IMG/VR virus record: IMGVR_UViG_3300001352_000027
Span: 1 to 39,692 of that record
Source of the DNA: a virus
Reading direction: 5' to 3' (one strand)
DNA: 39,692 nucleotides
A program made the translations under genes and the position numbers. The notes under the pieces are model-generated. The model searched no databases. It had not been told where the DNA came from and worked only from the letters and a program-made list of their open reading frames with translations. Each line of letters starts with the position of its first letter. Position 1 is the stretch's first letter. Shown here one piece after another: positions 33,365-39,692 of this stretch.

Positions 33365-35945
33365 TATAAAGGTAAAACGACACAACGCAAATAAACCTGT
33401 CGTGGTTTATTCGGGAAGCATGATTCAACAAAATCATGGTGAAAAACCAGTCGGTCATGGATATGTTATGTGGGACATTCCAAACAGAACACATACCCAC
33501 CACGAAGTCCAAAACGATTATGGGTATTATACAATAGAAGTTCGTGACGGAAAGTGTGTAAGTGATTTAAGTCAACTTCCAAAAAAAGCAAGATTGCGTG
33601 TAAAGGTATTTAACACAACTGCAACGGAAACTAAAGAAATCATTGCTGAAATTCGCAAGCAAACCAACATTACAGATTTAAATGTAACACGATGTGACGC
33701 AATATCAGAAGCAAAGAAGTATGATCGTGACAACAAATTTGACTTTGGTGATATATCGTTAGTTCAGGTTCAGAATAATTTGATAGAAGATTATTTAAGA
33801 CGTAATTTTGTGGTGGAGGATGAACAAGTTAAAACCGCACTTGATATAAACAAAGAAATAAACGAAAAACTCATAATAAAAGAAACACTTAGAAATTGTA
33901 TTTGGAAACCAAAGAAATTTGAGTTTGGAAATATGTTTAGTTACGGAGACGGTAACATTGTTGACTTTTCTAATATGAAAAGTGTTATGGGATTGTTCGC
34001 ATCTAATGCAAGTGGTAAAAGTAGTGTTATGAGTGCTTTGAGTTTCTGTCTGTTTGACAAATGTGATCGTGCATTCAAAGCTGCTCATGTACTGAACACA
34101 CAAACAGATTCCTTTTACTGTAAATTAAATTTTGAAATATCGGGAGTAAACTATTACATAGATAGAACTGCAACTACTAAAAAAAATGGAGATGTTACCG
34201 TTGTTGTTGATTTCTGGAAGTTAGATGAAGATGGTCAACAATTATCTTTGAACGGAGAACAGCGGGCGGGAACAAATGCAGCTATTCGTGATCATGTTGG
34301 TTCGTATGATGACTTTGTTCTTACTGCACTTAGTTTGCAAAATAACAATGCGATTTTTATAGACAAAAGTCAAAGTGAAAGAAAGGATTTGCTTGCTCAG
34401 TTCATGGGCATTGATACATTTGATCAACTACATTCAACTGCATCTGAAGACATCAAAGAAATTAATGCTTTGTTGAAACGATTTAATCGTGAAGATTTTG
34501 ATGAAACATTATCCGATATCCAAGAAAAACTTGAAGATGTTAAAACTAGATACACAGAACAAGATAGTAAAACTAATGTGGCACTACTTGAACAGAAACG
34601 TTTCAATAAACAACTATCAGATAAAAATTCTCAATTCAAGAATTGTTCTTTTGACGAATCATCGGTGGACATAGATAAACTTGAGTTTAATAAAAAGAAC
34701 TTACACGAACGACTAGATGTTGCTAAAGAAAATAGAAACGATGAATCTGATAGAAAAAAACAATTAGTAACGAACAGAAAAACTAAATCAACCGAATTAT
34801 CCTCACTTGATGGTACAGAAGAAAAGTATGTTAAAGTTCTAGCAATCCGTGAAGAAATAACAACCGTTGAAAAAGACTTAGCAGTTCTTCGTACATCTGT
34901 AAATGCTAAATTAGACAAACTCAAACACTACGATAGTCACAAATATGATCCTAAGTGTAAGTTTTGTGTAACTAATTCTAAAAATCTTATAGAAAGTGCT
35001 TCACAAACAAAAGAAGAACTTGATAAAGATAAAGCAGCTGCTGATGATCTTGTAACACAAAAAAATGAATTGTTAAAAATATTAGATGAATGTAAAGATG
35101 TTGAATCCAATTATGAAAAACTCGGTGAGTTAAAATCTACGACAACTCATCTTACCTATGAAATTAACGAAGCAGATTCTAAGGTTCTCGCACTATCTAG
35201 TATGATAGAATCGTTGGAAAAGGATATTGTTATTAACGATAAAAATATAGAATCATATTACGAATGCAAGGACATCATAGAGTTTAATAAAAAACTACAA
35301 TTGGATGTAGATAAAATTCAGAACGAGTTAATCAACATAAACGCTATAGCAAATAATGAAACAGAAAAACTTCAAACTTTATTTGGTGAAGTAAAAATTG
35401 TTGAAAAAGAACACGAAGACATTTTGGCATCTATCGAAGAAGCAAAAGGTTACGAACGAAAAAAACGTGGTTACGAATTATATCTTGATGCAGTAAAACG
35501 AGATGGTATTTCATATGAACTTATATCCAAGACAATTCCAAGCATTGAAAGTGAAGTTAATAATATTCTTTCTCAAATCGTTGATTTTGGAATGCAACTT
35601 GAAATGGACGGAAAACATATCTATTCAAAGATTACATATGAAGATCGTCATTGGCCATTAGAAATGTGTAGTGGAATGGAACGATTTATCAGTAGTATCG
35701 CAATGCGAGTAGCACTTATCAACGTAAGTAGTTTACCACGTTCTAATTTCCTTGTTATTGATGAAGGATGGGGTTCGTTGGACGGAGACAACATAAGTAG
35801 TGTATTTAATCTGTTTACCTATTTAAAGGGGCAGTTTGAGTTCGTGATGGTTATTAGTCATTTGGACGTAATGAGAGATATGGTGGACGAAATTATTGAA
35901 ATTCAAAAAGAAGGTTCTTTTAGTAAGATAAAATACACATCATAA
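33345..35945 (+). CDS. 46: Fusion of SbcD capping region to SbcC/gp46 (Rad50-like) ATPase
   Basis: 866 residues; T4 gp46 is 560. Residues 1-190 are SbcD-like: PVVVYSGSMIQQNHGEKP and GHGYVMWDIP are the strand pair that normally follows the last nuclease motif, and the capping region comes after. From about residue 195 it is SbcC: a Walker A loop FASNASGKSS (Lys225), a Q-loop (TALSLQNNN), long coiled coils, a zinc hook CKFC (Cys538/Cys541), a signature CSGMERF (Ser776), Walker B FLVIDEGWGSLD (Asp806, Glu807) and the VISHLD switch His. It should form the Rad50-like arms of the DNA-end complex. The ATG overlaps the glycosyltransferase stop; the natural start before the split was probably SbcD's own. 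Confidence 0.88.
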   Translation: MEDKEEYIKVKRHNANKPVVVYSGSMIQQNHGEKPVGHGYVMWDIPNRTHTHHEVQNDYGYYTIEVRDGKCVSDLSQLPKKARLRVKVFNTTATETKEIIAEIRKQTNITDLNVTRCDAISEAKKYDRDNKFDFGDISLVQVQNNLIEDYLRRNFVVEDEQVKTALDINKEINEKLIIKETLRNCIWKPKKFEFGNMFSYGDGNIVDFSNMKSVMGLFASNASGKSSVMSALSFCLFDKCDRAFKAAHVLNTQTDSFYCKLNFEISGVNYYIDRTATTKKNGDVTVVVDFWKLDEDGQQLSLNGEQRAGTNAAIRDHVGSYDDFVLTALSLQNNNAIFIDKSQSERKDLLAQFMGIDTFDQLHSTASEDIKEINALLKRFNREDFDETLSDIQEKLEDVKTRYTEQDSKTNVALLEQKRFNKQLSDKNSQFKNCSFDESSVDIDKLEFNKKNLHERLDVAKENRNDESDRKKQLVTNRKTKSTELSSLDGTEEKYVKVLAIREEITTVEKDLAVLRTSVNAKLDKLKHYDSHKYDPKCKFCVTNSKNLIESASQTKEELDKDKAAADDLVTQKNELLKILDECKDVESNYEKLGELKSTTTHLTYEINEADSKVLALSSMIESLEKDIVINDKNIESYYECKDIIEFNKKLQLDVDKIQNELININAIANNETEKLQTLFGEVKIVEKEHEDILASIEEAKGYERKKRGYELYLDAVKRDGISYELISKTIPSIESEVNNILSQIVDFGMQLEMDGKHIYSKITYEDRHWPLEMCSGMERFISSIAMRVALINVSSLPRSNFLVIDEGWGSLDGDNISSVFNLFTYLKGQFEFVMVISHLDVMRDMVDEIIEIQKEGSFSKIKYTS

Positions 35946-35988
35946 AACATATTTAGATATATATTTATTATGTACCTGAAGTGTATTT

Positions 35989-37038
35989 ATGAGCAATTCC
36001 GAAGAAAATCAAGAAGTCCAAGAAGAAAGTCTTATCAAGGCTGGTCTTCGTAAAGGATACTTTACTCTTGTAGAAGGAGTATATGATCCTGGTATTTTAA
36101 AGGCTGTATTTTTAGCAGGAGGACCTGGATCAGGAAAATCTGCAACTGTTAATACTTTGTTTGATCTAGCTCCTCCCACCAAAAATCTATCACCAAGTGG
36201 ATTAAAGGTAGTTAATAGTGATCCTGCATTTGAAATACTTCTTAAAAAAGCAGGATACGATTTAAATCTTGCTAAAATGGATGATAAAACATTTCAAACT
36301 GTTACAAGTGATGATCCAAATAGTATACGTTCTCGGGCAAAAAAAATAATGCTTAAACAATTTGAGTTATTCAAAGAAGGTCGTCTTGGGGTCATTGTTG
36401 ACGGAACTGGTGATAATTACGATAAAATATCAAAACAAAAGAAAGTTTTAGAAAAACTTGGTTATGATTGTTATATGGTATTTGTAAATACATCACTTGA
36501 TGTTGCTCAACAAAGAAATGCGGCCCGTGAACGAAAATTGAAACGATCATTAGTTAAGAATATTTGGACAGACGTTCAAAAAAATCTTGGAGCATTTCAA
36601 AATACATTCGGAAAAAACTTTGTAATTATTGACAATTCCGAAGATACACGAAGTAAAACTAAACCAGGAAGATTAGATTTAGTTCCTCATGTATTAAAAG
36701 CAACTGCACGTTTTATATCAAAACCTATTCGTAATCCTATTGGAAAAAAATGGATTAAAATGATGATGGCACATGATAAAATGACTAAAAGTGGTGATAA
36801 ACGAAACCAAGTAAACGAAGAACTTGATATGGTATCTATGGAAAGTGTTGTATTACCGATGGATTTAGAACGACATTTAAGTCGTTCAATTCATGTTATC
36901 AACAAGTTCAAGTTAAATGAAAAAAGAAATCTTGCGGTGTTATCTAGATTAGTAGAAAGTTTAAATCTTAGTAGAAATCAAATGGTGAAGTACTTCCATC
37001 ACATTAGAACTTTGAAATTCAAAGGAGAACAAGACTAA
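35989..37038 (+). CDS. Zeta-toxin/P-loop kinase family protein
   Basis: 349 residues. The Walker A loop is AVFLAGGPGSGKSATVNTLF (residues 44-51 for GGPGSGKS). An acceptor Asp region (VVNSDPAFEILLKK), a later strand VIVDGTGDNYDKI, and an Arg-rich lid helix (AQQRNAARERKLKRS) complete a kinase fold of the zeta-toxin/polynucleotide-kinase type. The C-terminal third is helical and probably specific to phages. T4-like phages use polynucleotide kinase for RNA/DNA end repair; zeta toxins phosphorylate UDP-sugars, and I cannot tell which substrate applies. It starts after a 43-base gap with no Shine-Dalgarno sequence, and its stop overlaps the next start by one base. Confidence 0.78.
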   Translation: MSNSEENQEVQEESLIKAGLRKGYFTLVEGVYDPGILKAVFLAGGPGSGKSATVNTLFDLAPPTKNLSPSGLKVVNSDPAFEILLKKAGYDLNLAKMDDKTFQTVTSDDPNSIRSRAKKIMLKQFELFKEGRLGVIVDGTGDNYDKISKQKKVLEKLGYDCYMVFVNTSLDVAQQRNAARERKLKRSLVKNIWTDVQKNLGAFQNTFGKNFVIIDNSEDTRSKTKPGRLDLVPHVLKATARFISKPIRNPIGKKWIKMMMAHDKMTKSGDKRNQVNEELDMVSMESVVLPMDLERHLSRSIHVINKFKLNEKRNLAVLSRLVESLNLSRNQMVKYFHHIRTLKFKGEQD

Positions 37039-37388
37039 TGTTTGATAAACTCATAGACGAGCTAATCTCAGAAGATAAGTTAGGAGAAACCTGGCATCTT
37101 GAAATGGCTCCTATTCACGCTCGTTACAGTTTTTCCTCAAAAAAACACGGAAATGAAAACTGGGCAACATCACTTGCAACTAAACTTACACAAAAAGAAA
37201 AAGACGATTTTAAGTTTATAGGAATATTTAGTGAAGGAGAAACGAGTGAAGGTCCTGTGGTTGATGGTTATGTCTTTCATTGTACCGATGATTATTTGAA
37301 AAGCGCACCTCATATGCATCGTGATAAACGTAAAGCGTGTAAACGACATCTTAAAACAAACAAAGCAGAAGAATATCTTGAGGATTAA
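37038..37388 (+). CDS. Small phage protein of unknown function
   Basis: 116 residues. AAAGGAG lies about 11 bases before the ATG, which overlaps the kinase stop. The sequence has a short helix, then ETWHLEMAPIHARYSFSSKK, a charged middle and a His/Lys-rich end (SAPHMHRDKRKACKRHLK). The two His-containing and Cys-containing stretches could bind metal, but no known motif is complete. Its tight packing between a kinase and an adenylyltransferase-ligase suggests a part in the same nucleotide/RNA-end module; that is inference. Confidence 0.65.
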   Translation: MFDKLIDELISEDKLGETWHLEMAPIHARYSFSSKKHGNENWATSLATKLTQKEKDDFKFIGIFSEGETSEGPVVDGYVFHCTDDYLKSAPHMHRDKRKACKRHLKTNKAEEYLED

Positions 37389-37390
37389 GA

Positions 37391-37918
37391 ATGAGCATCA
37401 GCGAATATAAAAAATATAAAGATGATCCATTTTGGATGAAGTCAAAATATGACGGAGTATCTGGTGAACAAAACTTACCCATTCAACGCAGATTGCGTAA
37501 AGGTGAAGTAAAATTTAAGAAGGGTGATGAAATACTTTATTATCCAAAAGGAAAAGTAATATTAGTAGGAAAAAAAGCAGAGCAAGCATACCGAGATTTT
37601 CAGGCAGCTGCTTCTGATGAAGATTTTTATATGTCTCAGTATGAGGAGTCCACCATGAAAAAAGAAACAAACGAAATTAAAATTACAAGTGATGAGTATA
37701 AAAAGGCAATCAACTTTATGTCTGACTTACATTCAAGCATTCTAAAAGCAAAAGACAAAGTAATTAAGTTTTTACAAAGAAAAGGATTTGATGAAATGGC
37801 AGACGAACTTATGGGTATGTCCAAAGGTGAGTTTAATAAATTCGTACAAAGACGAGTGTATGAACAAAAACTTCGTAAACAAATCCGCACTATATTGTCA
37901 GAAATGCTTAATAAATGA
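37391..37918 (+). CDS. Small helical phage protein of unknown function
   Basis: 175 residues. It starts two bases after the previous stop and ends in an ATGA overlap with the next gene. The first 80 residues are Lys-rich with a small beta segment (KKGDEILYYPKGKVILVGKK). The rest is helical, with alternating Lys/Glu (SSILKAKDKVIKFLQRKGFD, then an Arg/Lys-rich end ending SEMLNK). No enzyme motif is seen. A nucleic-acid-binding or scaffold role would fit the charge, but there is no direct evidence. Confidence 0.65.
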   Translation: MSISEYKKYKDDPFWMKSKYDGVSGEQNLPIQRRLRKGEVKFKKGDEILYYPKGKVILVGKKAEQAYRDFQAAASDEDFYMSQYEESTMKKETNEIKITSDEYKKAINFMSDLHSSILKAKDKVIKFLQRKGFDEMADELMGMSKGEFNKFVQRRVYEQKLRKQIRTILSEMLNK

Positions 37919-39692
37919 ATGAAAGAATGTCAGAATTGCTATCTGAAGATTTAGCAACCTATATGGTTGACGATATCTTACAAGAAGCAAAAATTAAAAA
38001 AGTAATCGGCATTTATCCAGGTAGATTTCAACCTGCTGGTATTCATCACTACAAAACATACAAGTGGTTAGATGGTAAGTTTGATAAAGCATATGTAGCA
38101 ACAAGTGATAAAACAGATTCTACAAAAAGTCCATTGAATTTTAAAGAAAAGAAAATGATATGGACAAAACACAAAGTAAAAAATGTTGTTAAGGTTAAGA
38201 ATCCGTATGTGTGTGAAGAACTTTTAAAAAAATATGATCCCAATACAACTGCCGTAGTTTATATATTTGGTGAAAAAGATGCAGGTAGATTAAAAACAAC
38301 AAAAGCAGATGGTTCTCCTGCTTACTATCAATCATACGAAGATAATAAAAACAATTTAAAACCATATGCTGAACATGGATATTTCATCGTTGCACCTCAT
38401 GTAAGTATTAAAGTTCTAGGTAAAGAAGTAAGTGGAACCCGTATTCGTGATTTACTTGGAAGTCCTAAACACGACAAAATGACCAAAACCCGTGCATTTG
38501 AAGAATTGTTCGGATGGTATGATGAAAAAATATTTAAATACTTGACCGACAAGTTTGCAACTCTTTTTGAAAATGAAAAGTTATTTGAAAGTTTCTTGTA
38601 TGAATATCCTAAGTTTGAAACATATATAGATAATATACCCGACTTACTAAATGAAATAAGTGCAATTGGTCCAATGGGAATAAATATGGTTGATGATGGT
38701 CCAAGTATGTTTTATCCTGGTAAGTCATATGAAGGATATACAAATAAACGAGCACAACAACTCGGATATGATCTACTTGACTATGTGGTAGGAAAGCACG
38801 GTTTAGGCAGAAACGCAGACTACCGTGAATGGGGAAAGTATACCGGACCAGTACCTGCGGTTAGTTTTTATCCAGCAGGTGACATTGGTGCAAAGACTCC
38901 AATGAATCAAATTGACACAGATGCATCAAAATCTGCTCACCAACAATGGGTTGGTTTTATCAACGGAGTTGCAGAAACTGCTGGTTACAAGTTGGTTGAT
39001 TTCCTTGGTTCAGAAAAGTCAATACGAACCAAAGACGAACATGGAGACGAAGATGTTAGTGGGAATGTTATTGATACACAAAAGGCAGAAGATGGTGATG
39101 AAATAGATAAAGGAGTTGAGGGTCACGCTGTCAAAGAAAGTAAACTAATATCAGAAGGAGGTGCGGCTGGTCATATGAGTCATCCGTTTGATGATAAAGA
39201 TTTAACTTTTGCGGATTTAAAGGAAATGATTCGTAGATCACTAGCAGGTGAACTTAATGTTGAGAAAGAAGTTACTGAAAAACTTGATGGTCAAAATTTA
39301 ATGTTTTCTTGGAAAGATGGAAAGTTGGTCTCGGCGAGAAATCAAGGTCATTTGAAAAACGCAGGTGCTAATGCTCCAGATGTAACTGCATTTGAAAATA
39401 TTTTTTCGGATCGTCCTGAGAACATTCGTGATGCGTTCGTAACAGCAGTTAAAGATTTAGAATCAGCAATTTCAAAGTTATCGGATGCACAAAAAAATAA
39501 AGTGTTTAAAGAAGGTGAACGATTTATGAACATAGAGGTTATGACACCTGCTACACAGAATGTTATTCCTCAAAATGTAGATATGTTAGTCTTCCACGGA
39601 ACACAAGCATACGATTCCGCAGGAAAACCAGTTTCAGTAGACTCTGATGGAAACGACATAACAAGTGAATTAAAAGATTCTGCTCGTATGCT
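37915..39692 (+). CDS. Adenylyltransferase fused to KxDG ligase-type domain, 3' end outside window
   Basis: 592 codons open to the window edge, from ATG 37915 (ATGA overlap). Residues 28-190 are a nucleotidyltransferase of the NMN/FAD-synthase type: GIYPGRFQPAGIHHYK replaces the usual (H/T)xGH with a G-x-H-H form, and the second motif is SGTRIRDLL. A middle domain (about 240-400) contains GPVPAVSFYPAGDIGAKTPM. From residue 456 the motif EKLDGQNL provides the lysine of a covalent nucleotidyltransferase (DNA/RNA ligase or capping type). An Arg in SARNQGHLKN (motif Ia) and FMNIEVMTP (motif III, Glu) follow; the later motifs are beyond the window. Possible role: NAD or cofactor salvage linked to nucleic-acid end joining. 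The pairing of activities in one chain is unusual. Confidence 0.8.
   Translation, partial: MNERMSELLSEDLATYMVDDILQEAKIKKVIGIYPGRFQPAGIHHYKTYKWLDGKFDKAYVATSDKTDSTKSPLNFKEKKMIWTKHKVKNVVKVKNPYVCEELLKKYDPNTTAVVYIFGEKDAGRLKTTKADGSPAYYQSYEDNKNNLKPYAEHGYFIVAPHVSIKVLGKEVSGTRIRDLLGSPKHDKMTKTRAFEELFGWYDEKIFKYLTDKFATLFENEKLFESFLYEYPKFETYIDNIPDLLNEISAIGPMGINMVDDGPSMFYPGKSYEGYTNKRAQQLGYDLLDYVVGKHGLGRNADYREWGKYTGPVPAVSFYPAGDIGAKTPMNQIDTDASKSAHQQWVGFINGVAETAGYKLVDFLGSEKSIRTKDEHGDEDVSGNVIDTQKAEDGDEIDKGVEGHAVKESKLISEGGAAGHMSHPFDDKDLTFADLKEMIRRSLAGELNVEKEVTEKLDGQNLMFSWKDGKLVSARNQGHLKNAGANAPDVTAFENIFSDRPENIRDAFVTAVKDLESAISKLSDAQKNKVFKEGERFMNIEVMTPATQNVIPQNVDMLVFHGTQAYDSAGKPVSVDSDGNDITSELKDSARM

Noticed and set aside
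31774-33420. Intein or split intein explaining the interrupted SbcD
   Set aside because: No Cys/Ser start with the usual block A pattern follows QEY, and the SbcD frame stops before the glycosyltransferase frame. The HN in KRHNANKP lies several residues past the repeat and lacks the other intein blocks.

Overview
The window is an AT-rich, tightly packed stretch of a tailed-phage genome (Caudoviricetes) with T4-like (myovirus) features. Every supported gene lies on the + strand, gaps between genes are under 60 bases, and many neighbours overlap by 1-13 bases. T4-type hallmarks are a gp25 baseplate wedge protein, a gp6/baseplate-J-like wedge protein, SbcC/SbcD (gp46/gp47)-type recombination genes and a perfect T4-type late promoter core. 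The style of the giant tail proteins is one I associate with large, mostly uncultured marine phages; that origin and the host are inferences. No host, integration or lysogeny genes are visible.

Layout. (1) 1-6009 is the baseplate block: the C-terminal part of a spike-like protein, a small protein, gp25, gp6-like, a beta-rich structural protein carrying an SGSLD repeat, and an acidic coiled-coil protein. (2) 6029-29637 is the tail adhesion block, dominated by two giant genes of 3709 and 3129 codons that together fill about half of the window. Between them lie a lectin-like protein and two other structural proteins. The giants share two families of repeated modules. They also carry FN3, LamG-like, CBM5/12-like, beta-propeller-like and dockerin-like segments and Thr-Pro linkers, a collection typical of carbohydrate-facing adhesins. 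(3) 29691-30284 is a glycine-rich protein with a strong ribosome binding site, ending in a terminator. (4) 30330-35945 is a recombination/replication block: RuvC-like resolvase, Toprim primase, the catalytic half of SbcD, a glycosyltransferase-9-like gene, and a fusion of the SbcD capping region to SbcC. (5) 35989-39692 is a nucleotide/RNA-end block: a zeta-toxin-like P-loop kinase, two unknown small proteins, and an adenylyltransferase fused to a KxDG ligase-type domain that runs off the window.

The strongest unusual signal is at 31774-35945. The SbcD (Mre11-like) coding region is cut in two immediately after its last metal-binding motif, and a glycosyltransferase-like gene sits in the gap. 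The missing SbcD cap reappears at the start of the SbcC protein. A 7-base direct repeat (AAGAGTA) flanks the interruption in matching codon phase, so deleting one repeat plus the insert restores one continuous SbcD-SbcC reading frame. Second is the modular growth of the giant tail proteins: an eight-copy array with two copies about 96% identical in DNA, and a single copy of the same module apparently dropped into a LamG domain of the other giant. Third is the open-ended adenylyltransferase-ligase fusion beside a kinase.
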